The position numbers were made by a program, and so were the translations under genes. A stretch of 64,000 bases of DNA, taken from Acidobacteriaceae bacterium (GTDB lineage: Bacteria; Acidobacteriota; Terriglobia; Terriglobales; Acidobacteriaceae). Where the stretch lies: positions 1 to 64,000 of the forward strand of contig JASHNW010000019.1 in NCBI GenBank assembly GCA_030041435.1. The letters run 5' to 3'. Positions 7,706-15,424 of the stretch are shown here, one piece after another. Every line of letters starts with the position of its first letter. Position 1 is the stretch's first letter. Under the pieces are notes generated by a model. It was given only the letters and a program-made list of their open reading frames with translations. It was not told the DNA's origin and did not search any database.

Positions 7706-10700
7706 CTAGAAGATGATCTTCAGAGCGAGCTGAATCTGGCGCGCCGTTCCCGTGCCCACCTGGCTTGCATCCTGATCGGCGATGGTCGAGCCAACCTCAC
7801 CGAAGGTCGTATTGACGGTGCAGCCGAAGACCGAAAACGAATTGCAGATTCCAACGCCAGGATTGCCGAAGTTGGGGTGATTCAGAATATTGAACAAATC
7901 ACCGCGGAATTGCAACTTCGCTTTCTCCGTGAGCGGGAAGTTTTTCATCCCGGAGAAATCCCACTGGGCGAAGCCGGGACCGCGCAGGCTGTTGCGGCCG
8001 ACGTTTCCGATTGTGGAAGGATCGCCAGGAGTTCCGTTGAAGGTCGGCGGAACTTCGTACGCGGCTACGTTATAGGTGTGATACGGCCAGGAGAAGTTCG
8101 AAAGCTTCACGGGCTGGCCGGTCGAGTTGGGACGCGTGGACAAACCAAAGATGCCGCCGCCGGAGTCAGTCACGTTGATCGCATCGCCGGAGCGCACCTG
8201 GACGATGGTGGAAGTCTGCCAGCCGCCGAGAACGGTGCGCATAAATGCGCTGTGCCCATTTAGATCCGTGAAGTTGTACACCACGCTGCCGGTCAGGTTG
8301 TGGCGGATGTCCCAGTCGCCGTTGCCAAAGTCATCGCGCGGATTGTACGGATCGGAGTAGCTGTTGAAGACGTTCACCATGTCGTCGATCTCGTGCGACC
8401 AGGTGTAATTTGTTTCCAGGTTGAGCTTGCCCACGTTGTGGCGCAGTTGCACCTGGAGCGCGTTGTAGTTCGATTGCAACTCGTCCGGCTCGTAATACTC
8501 ATTGGCAAATCCGGACAATGGATAGGCCTGGGTGAAGTAGTTCGGCGGGTTCAGGTTCTCCGCTGCGAAATCGATGCCCGCATCCTGGCGGTGATCTTCG
8601 TTGCCGGTGTAGTTGACCGTCAGAACCGTGTTGCGCAGGATCTCCTGCTGAATGCCCACCAGCCAGTTCGGCGAATACGGGTCGTGCATAGTCCGCGGCA
8701 CGATGTACACGTTTTGTGTGCCCGCAGGCAGCGGCGGGTTTGTCATCGGATAAACCAGCGGCACCTCGAAAGCGTTCAATGAGTAGCTTTCGTAGGCGGG
8801 ATTGTTGCTCACCAGGTTGGTCCCAAAGTGCATTGGATTAAAGAACAACCCATAGTAAGCATGAATCACCGTCTTGCCACGGCCGAACGGATCGTAGTTC
8901 AGGCCGAGACGCGGAGCCACATCGTAGGTCGGCCCCTGATAGGCCGTTTGGCTGGCAGGGAGAAACGACTGGCTGGCAAAGTCGAAGTTCGGCGCCACGC
9001 TGTTCCTGAAGCTCCACGCCGTGTTGATGCCCGTGCGCAACCCTGCATTCAGCGTGAGCTTTGGAGTGACGCGCCAGTCGTCCTCGGCGTACAGATCCCA
9101 GTTGGAGTTGCGAACGCCCACGAAGCCGGGGAATCCGATCTTCTCCAGGGTGAACGGCTGGTCGTCCTCGAGATTGGAGAAGCTGCCGAAAGAGTAGCTC
9201 TGCAGGGGGCGGAGCCACTCGTTGATCCGGTTCAACTGGATGTGCGCGCCGAAGCGGATGGTATGGCTTCTCGCTGTTTTGGTCGCATTATCGAATATCT
9301 CGAACTTCGACTGCGGGTTGATCTGGTTGAAACTGAGCGGCGCGCCAGGCAGCGAACCGAGATTCACGAAGAAGCCGCCAAACTGCGTGAAGGGTTGCGG
9401 AGTATCGGAATCCGTATTCGAGTAGAAGCTGTGGAACGCTACGCTCAGCTCGTTGACCAGGGTCGGCGTGAACGTGTGCGTCTCGTCGATCATCGTGGAC
9501 TTATTGATCTCATCGAGCGGCGTTGTCTGCCCCTGATTCAACCCGAGCTGCTGATTCGTCAGCCCGTTGTCGATGTTGAAGCGGCCAAAAATCCGATCCT
9601 TGTCGCCAATGTTGTAATCCACGCGAATCGCGCCGCTGTCTTCGCGCAGAGTAGTGGAGAAGGCAGCGGGGTCAAAGACGAGCTGGGCTCCTCCGGCAGT
9701 GGTTTGAGCGTTCGTCATGTCTGCAGTTCCGGGAACCGCGCAGGAAGCGGGCGCCGGGATGGAGGTGCAGCCGGCGGGCAACGGCGCCATTTGCGCGAGC
9801 ACGGGGTGCATGGCGGGAACGAAAAGCGAGCGCACGTATGCGCTGGGCACCTCGTAGAGCGCGTTGATCTGCGTGGTGTGCTGGCGGATGCCTTCATAGC
9901 TGGCGAAGAAGAAGAGTTTGTTCCTCACAAACGGTCCGCCGAGATTGGCCCCGAACTGGTTCATCCGCAGCGGCACTTTCGGATTCGTCAGCGTGTTCGC
10001 GAAATAATCGTTGGCGTCCAGCGCATCGTTGCGGAAAAAATCGAACACCTCGCCGTGGAACTGATTCGTTCCGCCCTTGGTGACGATGTTCATTTGCGGA
10101 CCCAGCGAATCGCCTACCTCGGCACTGTAACCGCTGTTGGCGAAATCGATTTCCTGAATGCTGTCGATACTCGCCCGCGTGAGGCGGTTCGCCTCATTGC
10201 CTTCCGTCTCGTCGAAGCCGTTCACATCGGGACGCGTCGAATTCTGACCGTCCAGAGTGACGTTGAGACCGGTCAGGAAGTTTTCCTGCCCATTGACGCT
10301 GCCCTGGAAGTATCCGGTGGAGTTGATGGAACCGGGAGCAATCTCGAGGAAGTCCATCACGTCGCGACCGTTCGTGGGCAGATTGCGCACCTGGTCCTCA
10401 TTCATGGTCGTCCCGGCGGTTGCGCTGTTGGTATCGACCGTGACAGACGTTCCCGTGACCGTAACATTCTCGGTTGCGGCGGCAACGGCCAGCTTAAGAT
10501 CGACGCGCACCGTGGCGCCCACATTGAGAGCGAAGGGCTTCGTCGTCGTCGTGGAGAACTGACTGGCTGAAGCCGTGACCACATAGTTGCCGAAAGGCAG
10601 GCCGGGCGCCGAGAAGATGCCCTCGGTATTGGTTTCCGCGTTGATGACGCTGCCTGTGCCGGTATTGGAGATGCTCACCGACGCATGCGAAATGACTGCT

Positions 10701-10888
10701 CCCGATGGATCCGTGACGGTGCCGGTGATCGTACCGGTGTCGAATGTGCTGGCGGTCTGCGCCGCGGCCCCACATACGGTAAGAGATCCGATCGCAATCG
10801 CCACCGCCGCAAGGCGGCCGACAGCCCAACGGGAACTCAGCCTTCCTTCCCTGAAAATCCAACCGATTTTGCTGCGGATTCCAGACAT
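7706..10888 (-). CDS. Oar-like TonB-dependent receptor with N-terminal carboxypeptidase-regulatory domain
   Basis: A 1060-residue outer-membrane protein. The ATG at 10888 is preceded by AGGAGG at five bases. The open frame continues far upstream, but that part is non-homologous. A signal peptide covers roughly residues 1-45, followed by a CarboxypepD_reg-like domain (GTITGTVTDPSGAVISHASV), a plug domain (EDQVRNLPTNGRDVMDFLE, GPQMNIVTKGGTNQFHGEVF) and a long barrel ending in an aromatic residue (LALKIIF). Acidobacterial Oar-type receptors import polymers or large substrates with TonB energy. No SusD partner is adjacent, as is usual for this type. The neighbouring GH130 and DUF4185 genes point to a glycan substrate. 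Upstream sites (10931-10955, 11012-11022) suggest specific regulation. Confidence 0.88.
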   Translation of the reverse strand: MSGIRSKIGWIFREGRLSSRWAVGRLAAVAIAIGSLTVCGAAAQTASTFDTGTITGTVTDPSGAVISHASVSISNTGTGSVINAETNTEGIFSAPGLPFGNYVVTASASQFSTTTTKPFALNVGATVRVDLKLAVAAATENVTVTGTSVTVDTNSATAGTTMNEDQVRNLPTNGRDVMDFLEIAPGSINSTGYFQGSVNGQENFLTGLNVTLDGQNSTRPDVNGFDETEGNEANRLTRASIDSIQEIDFANSGYSAEVGDSLGPQMNIVTKGGTNQFHGEVFDFFRNDALDANDYFANTLTNPKVPLRMNQFGANLGGPFVRNKLFFFASYEGIRQHTTQINALYEVPSAYVRSLFVPAMHPVLAQMAPLPAGCTSIPAPASCAVPGTADMTNAQTTAGGAQLVFDPAAFSTTLREDSGAIRVDYNIGDKDRIFGRFNIDNGLTNQQLGLNQGQTTPLDEINKSTMIDETHTFTPTLVNELSVAFHSFYSNTDSDTPQPFTQFGGFFVNLGSLPGAPLSFNQINPQSKFEIFDNATKTARSHTIRFGAHIQLNRINEWLRPLQSYSFGSFSNLEDDQPFTLEKIGFPGFVGVRNSNWDLYAEDDWRVTPKLTLNAGLRTGINTAWSFRNSVAPNFDFASQSFLPASQTAYQGPTYDVAPRLGLNYDPFGRGKTVIHAYYGLFFNPMHFGTNLVSNNPAYESYSLNAFEVPLVYPMTNPPLPAGTQNVYIVPRTMHDPYSPNWLVGIQQEILRNTVLTVNYTGNEDHRQDAGIDFAAENLNPPNYFTQAYPLSGFANEYYEPDELQSNYNALQVQLRHNVGKLNLETNYTWSHEIDDMVNVFNSYSDPYNPRDDFGNGDWDIRHNLTGSVVYNFTDLNGHSAFMRTVLGGWQTSTIVQVRSGDAINVTDSGGGIFGLSTRPNSTGQPVKLSNFSWPYHTYNVAAYEVPPTFNGTPGDPSTIGNVGRNSLRGPGFAQWDFSGMKNFPLTEKAKLQFRGDLFNILNHPNFGNPGVGICNSFSVFGCTVNTTFGEVGSTIADQDASQVGTGTARQIQLALKIIF

Positions 10889-11296
10889 CTTTGCCTCCTG
10901 AAACCAAGCCTCGCCAACTCTGACTCTCATAGAACACACAGGCAGCATGTGTTCTGTTACTCGCGTTAAACAGTACTGCTTGTTTCTTAATGCTGTCAAG
11001 CGAAACCTTAAATGTTCGTTTTGTCCACACACGGACATGGAAAGCCCCCGAATGTCGCCAGCCGACAGGAAAATTCCGGTGCTGTTGCCGGTATCGCTGC
11101 GGCCCGACGGTACCGAGCGCCGAGACTCGGGGAGCGTGGAGGTCAGGATTCTCAACGTTGAATAACCGGCAGCCACCAGAAAACCGGAGCGGCGGCTCGA
11201 ATGCCAGCGCGCACAAGCTGCCGCGATGCGACTGGACGCTCCCGCGCCGGCGCAGCGAGTGCGCCGAGGGGGTCCCTCCGATAGAATCGACTCGGC
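10889..11296. promoter_or_regulatory. Divergent upstream region with a dyad and a DeoR-region-type motif
   Basis: About 408 bases between the receptor gene and a divergent cytochrome gene. It contains AGAACACA, nine bases, then TGTGTTCT (10931-10955), a perfect eight-base dyad 42 bases upstream of the receptor ATG. It also has ATGTTCGTTTT (11012-11022), which matches the isomerase/DeoR intergenic region exactly. The stretch 11040-11290 is GC-rich with no convincing gene. Confidence 0.4.
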
Positions 11297-11674
11297 ATGA
11301 GGAAGGTTTTTCCAGGGGTTGTGCAGGCGGGCTCTGCCTTTGTGTGGTGTTTCATCCTTTTGGCCGCGGCCCTTTGGGCTTCGGATCATCCGGTACAGCA
11401 GCGCGGGGCCTTCGAGTTCCATACCCAGGGCTGCGAACGTTGCCACAGCATTACCGGCGTCGGAGGCCAGCGCGCGCCCGACCTGAGCAGCGTGGGACTG
11501 CGTCGAACGCCGCGCGAGATCCGGAGACAAATTATGAGAGGCGGTCATGGTATGCCGCCCTTCGGAAAAGTGCTGCCCGGCAAAGAAGTGGACGATCTGG
11601 TTACATTCCTGTCTTCCTGCCGTAGCGATGAGGCGCCCGGCTGCCGCGAATGGGATGCGCCTTCGGCGCAATAA
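11297..11674 (+). CDS. Small class I c-type cytochrome
   Basis: A 125-residue protein with an N-terminal hydrophobic segment (residues 10-28) serving as signal peptide or anchor. A single heme-binding motif, C46-E-R-C49-H50, is present, and GGHGMPPFG offers Met86 as the sixth heme ligand. This is the layout of a monoheme class I cytochrome c that shuttles electrons in the periplasm. It lies alone, divergent from the receptor gene and convergent to the GH130 gene. A palindromic element lies between the two convergent ends. The partner enzyme is not apparent. The multiheme proteins further downstream are candidates only by proximity. Confidence 0.8.
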   Translation: MRKVFPGVVQAGSAFVWCFILLAAALWASDHPVQQRGAFEFHTQGCERCHSITGVGGQRAPDLSSVGLRRTPREIRRQIMRGGHGMPPFGKVLPGKEVDDLVTFLSSCRSDEAPGCREWDAPSAQ

Positions 11675-11701
11675 AGACTGCGCGTCTCTTATCGTCCGGC
11701 G

Positions 11702-11820
11702 CTATAGCAGTTTCGGAATTGGTGTAGACCGAAGGCACACGCTCAAGTGGCTTTTTAATCAGGAAAAAGCCACCCTGTACCGGCCTCAAAAAGTCTGCGT
11801 GTATTCCGAAACTGTTCTAG
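11702..11820. repeat. 119-bp imperfect palindromic element (MITE-like or bidirectional terminator)
   Basis: The outer arms are CTATAGCAGTTTCGGAAT (11702-11719) and ATTCCGAAACTGTTCTAG (11803-11820), which match at 16 of 18 positions when one is inverted. At the centre is a perfect ten-base stem, GTGGCTTTTT (11747-11756) and AAAAAGCCAC (11764-11773), with a seven-base loop. Both outer ends carry TA, compatible with a TA target duplication. The right arm supplies the TAG stop codon of the convergent GH130 gene. The central stem with T and A tracts would also act as a terminator in both directions. Confidence 0.6.
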
Positions 11821-12950
11821 TGACTCTCGAGTTCTTCTCCCGGCCCTGGTGCTATGGCAACCGCCACCAGCGAATCGGCGCATCCATAATAGAGCAGCCA
11901 CTGGTGGTGAAAGCAGACCAGGCCCTCGGCAAAGGTCGTTCCGGCCTCGTACTGGCCGGTCTTCTCGTAAGGAAAAGTGGGTTTCAGAACCGGATCGTCC
12001 GTTCGCGCCAGCAGATGCGCGGGATTCTGTGCGTCGAACAATGCTTCGCCGGCGGAATAGGTATTTGCCTCGAGCTGCGGATCGCCGCCGGAAGCGGCAT
12101 TTTTGCCGTTGTAGATCACAACAATTCCGCGCTGGGTGAGCACTGGCGGTGGGCCGGTTTCCGGGAAACTGCTGTCGAAGCGGCCGGGCCGCGGCCTGAG
12201 CACCTGGACAGGTTCGCCGCGCGCATCTTCAACTGGCATCCAGTGGATCAGATCCTGAGAGGTGGCAAGATGTATGGCGCCCTCGCCCCAATACATCCAA
12301 TACCTGCCGCGAATGCGAACCGCGATCAGCCTGCCGTCGCGCAGCGCCGTCACAATACCCGCGGACTTATACTTCAGGTTCGCGTACTTTCCCCCTTCCG
12401 CATCGAGAAAGGCGGGGCCGTGTTTGGTCCAGTGCTCGAGATCCGGCGAGGTGGCGATGCCGACCGAATAGGTCCTGCGATTCCATTGTGTATAAGTCAG
12501 CACATACGTGCCGTCCTCAGCTTCGACAATGCGCGGGTCTTCGACCCCGCCCGGCCACTCACGTAACTCCTGGGTGTCGCGAGCCGGGAAAAACACCGGC
12601 GTGGCGCGGCGGGTGAAGTGAATCCCGTCAGCGCTCTCGGCAAGTCCCAGCCGCGAGGTGTGCATCCCGATTTGCATCGCGCCGGTATCGTCTTCGGCGC
12701 GATAGAGCACATCGACGACGCCGTTCCGCACCACGGCGGCGGGATTAAACGTGTGCAGCGCCTCCCAGTGCACGGCGGTTCCGCGGATGGGATCGTGAAA
12801 CACCGATGCGGGGTTGGGAGCGATCACGGGGTTTCCGGCGGCCGGCCGCGTGAAGGGCCCAATTTGCCAGGATCGGTGCCCGGTCTGCTGCGCGCCTGCG
12901 AGCAGCACGGCAAATATCGGCGCCAGCATTCTGCGCGGAATCGGCAGCAT
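11817..12950 (-). CDS. GH130-family glycosidase/phosphorylase, secreted
   Basis: A 377-residue protein with a signal peptide (MLPIPRRMLAPIFAVLLAGA). I chose the ATG at 12950 because GGAGG lies nine bases upstream. An ATG at 12983 has no ribosome site. The five-bladed propeller shows GH130 hallmarks: ALHTFNPAAVVRNG, LYRAEDD, GGVEDPRIV and FPETGPPP. GH130 enzymes phosphorolyse or hydrolyse beta-mannosides. An exported member without access to phosphate donors in the cytoplasm is more likely a hydrolase (inference). It ends inside the right arm of a palindromic element. It is the last gene of the long minus-strand run that includes the CRTAC and multiheme genes, with a 68-base gap to the preceding gene. 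Confidence 0.75.
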   Translation of the reverse strand: MLPIPRRMLAPIFAVLLAGAQQTGHRSWQIGPFTRPAAGNPVIAPNPASVFHDPIRGTAVHWEALHTFNPAAVVRNGVVDVLYRAEDDTGAMQIGMHTSRLGLAESADGIHFTRRATPVFFPARDTQELREWPGGVEDPRIVEAEDGTYVLTYTQWNRRTYSVGIATSPDLEHWTKHGPAFLDAEGGKYANLKYKSAGIVTALRDGRLIAVRIRGRYWMYWGEGAIHLATSQDLIHWMPVEDARGEPVQVLRPRPGRFDSSFPETGPPPVLTQRGIVVIYNGKNAASGGDPQLEANTYSAGEALFDAQNPAHLLARTDDPVLKPTFPYEKTGQYEAGTTFAEGLVCFHHQWLLYYGCADSLVAVAIAPGPGEELESH

Positions 12951-13018
12951 CTTTCGTATCCTCCGCTCGACAGCTTTGGCCATATCGGACGAAATGACGT
13001 CCCGAGACCTGGTATGGC

Positions 13019-13516
13019 TCAGAAGAGATTTCCGGCTACCTGCTCCGCGAGCTGCTCCAGCGGATCGTCCTGCTCGTCCGAGGACTTTGGCGGTCGCTTA
13101 TGCCCGCGGAGAATCAGGGCGAAATGGACGTCGCGCACCCTGCCGCTCACCATTTCCGCCATCGCGCCATGCGCGCCAGGAAGCCGGCACCTGACCGCCT
13201 CATTGCCGATTCCGGTCAGCGCGGTGCCGTTCTCCGGGCAGGCGGTGTTGCTGGCTGCGCCGACGAGAATCTCCAGCGATTCCGTGGGCGGGTTGCCTCG
13301 CGAAAACCGGCAGGCGCCCTCGTCGGGATTCGTCACAGTAACGGTGACAGATACGTCTCCGCCCAATACCCTGGCGGCGCTACCCTGCGTGAGCCATGGA
13401 CAGGCCGCCGGCGGTGCTGGCTGCGCTTGCGGGACAGCGTTAGGAGCAGTGCTCTGCGACGCCGCCGGTGAAGCGCAGCACGCAAACAGCAGAGCTGGTA
13501 AAAGGAGCGCCCGCAT
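13019..13516 (-). CDS. Hypothetical secreted protein
   Basis: A 165-residue protein that I do not recognise. It has a short signal peptide (MRALLLPALLFACCASPAAS), in which FAC-C could also be a lipobox. An Ala/Pro/Gln linker follows, then a domain with CPWLTQGSAARVLGG and four Cys residues after the linker (CPWL, ACRFS, TACPE, VRCRLPG) that could form two disulfides. The tail is charged. The layout resembles DUF3558-like or other small secreted domains, without a firm match. Its start is three bases past the CRTAC stop codon with no Shine-Dalgarno, suggesting translational coupling to that gene. Confidence 0.6.
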   Translation of the reverse strand: MRALLLPALLFACCASPAASQSTAPNAVPQAQPAPPAACPWLTQGSAARVLGGDVSVTVTVTNPDEGACRFSRGNPPTESLEILVGAASNTACPENGTALTGIGNEAVRCRLPGAHGAMAEMVSGRVRDVHFALILRGHKRPPKSSDEQDDPLEQLAEQVAGNLF

Positions 13517-13519
13517 CGT

Positions 13520-15424
13520 TCAGGGCCAGGTCTTCCGCTTTGCCGCCGGCATAGGCCCGGAACTCAGAATTCTCCCGCCTTCCTGGATGACATAGAGTTG
13601 ATTCACGGCGAGGTTCCGCACCTGGTCCACCTGGCCTGAGAGCCAGCGTATCTCAACCATATCCACCTGCTTCGCCTGATCGAGCCCGAAATGCATGCGC
13701 AGATCGTTTTGCGAGAAGTAACTCCCGCCACTGCGCAGTTCATCCATCTGCGCCAGGGGCTTCGCGGCGCCGGGAACGGTTGTAGCCGTAACCGTAACCC
13801 GGCTCCCGATGCCGGAACGGTTCGACTTCACCCCCACGAGTTTGATCTTGATCCAGTTGCGATTCAGGGTAGAGTCGCAGCGGAGCAGCTGCGGCAGAGC
13901 GTTGATACAGTTGACAGCGACATCGATGACGCCATCGTTGTCGTAATCCCCGAAGGCAGTGCCGCGCGCAGGAGCATTCTCCAGAATTCCCGGGCCGCCC
14001 TGATTCGTAACATCCTCAAAGCGTCCGTTACGCAGGTTTCGGTACAAATATTTGTGCTCGGCGTATTTCAGGTCGGCATTGGACTTATCGACTTCGGGAT
14101 ATACATGACCGTTCGACATAAGGATATCGAGCCAGCCGTCGTTATCCATATCGAAGAATCCGACGCCCCATCCTAACAGGCGAGTATTGACGCCTAACCC
14201 GCTCGGATAGGTTCTGTCTTCGAAGTTAGCATCGCCAAGATTCGTGTAGAGGGAATCGGTATCGCCCGCGAAATTTGTTTTCACGACGTCCAGATTGCCG
14301 TCGCGATTGTAGTCTCCAATAGAGACGCCCATACCCGCCTGTGGTTTGGCTTCCGCCGACAGCGCGGCGCCCGCCTCGATCGCTATGTCACGGAAGGTAC
14401 CGTCTTTCTGGTTGAGGTAGAGGGTCGCGGGAGCGGAATCGTTGGCGACATAGATATCGGGCCAGCCGTCGTTATCCAGATCGGACGCAGCCACGCTCAG
14501 ACCGTAGGTGCCCACTGCGGTCCACATCCCGGCCTTTTCGCTGACATCGGTGAACGTCCCGTCTCCGTTGTTGTGGTAGAGAATATTCCTGCCCCCGGGC
14601 AGTCCTGGAGGACCGCAGGCCACCAGCATTCCTTTATAGGTGCAGGGCCCATCCTGCGGGCGCGGCGCCGTTTTCAGATCGAGATCGACGTAGTTGGCCA
14701 CAAACAGGTCGAGGTGGCCGTCGCGATCGTAGTCGACGAAGGTGCAGCCGGTGTTCCACCTGGTTTTGGGACCCGGCTGCATCAGCCCGGCCTGCTCAGT
14801 AACATTTGTGAATCTGCCATCGCCAAGATTGCGATACAGGGCATTCTGACCGTAGTACGTGACGAATAAGTCGTCGTGGCCGTCGTTGTCGTAATCGCCC
14901 ACGCAGCAGGCCTGTCCCCACCCCGTCTTATGCTCCAGACCGGAGCCTGCGGTCACATCGGTGAAGGTGCCGTCGCGATTGTTCTTAAAGAGGTGACAGT
15001 GCGGCTCGCTGCCCGGAGCGAATCCTTCCAGGCGCCAGCCATTCACCAGGAAAAGGTCGAGCCAGCCGTCGTTGTCGTAATCGTAGAAAGCGAGGCCGCA
15101 GCCGGTTGTCTCCAGCAAATATTTGTTCGCGCCTACATCGCCGTAGATGGTTTCGACGTCGAGGCCGGAATGCTGAATCACGTCGACAAAAGATACTCCG
15201 AGAGGAGTTCCTTCAATCGGCGATTTCGGTCCGGGCGGCGGTGGGGCAGGCCTGGCGTCGTAGGTACGCTCCTGCGGTCCGATTTTTATGGGATTCTCAG
15301 GAGCAGTCTGCGCCTGCTGCGGCGGAGGCGATGCCAGAGCGACGATATCGGCAAAGGGCAAAACCAATGCCGTGCGGCTGAGGGAGTGGATAAACCTGCG
15401 GCGATTCAAGGAATGACCCTTCAC
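13520..15424 (-). CDS. CRTAC protein: FG-GAP/VCBS propeller plus ASPIC/UnbV domain (copy A)
   Basis: A 634-residue exported protein. The N-terminus, LNRRRFIHSLSRTALVLPFAD, is a twin-arginine-like signal (identified by its RRRF core). Residues about 90-500 carry repeated DYDNDGxxDLF units (for example FYDYDNDGWLDLFLVNGW), the calcium-binding FG-GAP/VCBS repeats of a seven-bladed propeller. The last 110 residues form an ASPIC/UnbV domain (IGSRVTVTAT, GGSYFSQNDLRMHFGL, EIRWLSGQ). Such proteins are predicted extracellular binding proteins with no known enzymatic role. The ATG overlaps the stop of the five-heme gene by four bases (ATGA), so the two are translationally coupled. It is paralogous throughout to the 21263-23140 protein. 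Confidence 0.85.
   Translation of the reverse strand: MKGHSLNRRRFIHSLSRTALVLPFADIVALASPPPQQAQTAPENPIKIGPQERTYDARPAPPPPGPKSPIEGTPLGVSFVDVIQHSGLDVETIYGDVGANKYLLETTGCGLAFYDYDNDGWLDLFLVNGWRLEGFAPGSEPHCHLFKNNRDGTFTDVTAGSGLEHKTGWGQACCVGDYDNDGHDDLFVTYYGQNALYRNLGDGRFTNVTEQAGLMQPGPKTRWNTGCTFVDYDRDGHLDLFVANYVDLDLKTAPRPQDGPCTYKGMLVACGPPGLPGGRNILYHNNGDGTFTDVSEKAGMWTAVGTYGLSVAASDLDNDGWPDIYVANDSAPATLYLNQKDGTFRDIAIEAGAALSAEAKPQAGMGVSIGDYNRDGNLDVVKTNFAGDTDSLYTNLGDANFEDRTYPSGLGVNTRLLGWGVGFFDMDNDGWLDILMSNGHVYPEVDKSNADLKYAEHKYLYRNLRNGRFEDVTNQGGPGILENAPARGTAFGDYDNDGVIDVAVNCINALPQLLRCDSTLNRNWIKIKLVGVKSNRSGIGSRVTVTATTVPGAAKPLAQMDELRSGGSYFSQNDLRMHFGLDQAKQVDMVEIRWLSGQVDQVRNLAVNQLYVIQEGGRILSSGPMPAAKRKTWP

Noticed and set aside
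8828-10570. A 580-codon open frame antisense to the first TonB-dependent receptor
   Set aside because: No recognisable family and composition typical of a mirror frame. The receptor on the other strand has clear domains and a ribosome site.
10889-11671. An N-terminal extension of the first receptor of about 260 codons
   Set aside because: The extension is not family-like and contains no export signal. An ideal AGGAGG site and signal peptide mark the start at 10888.
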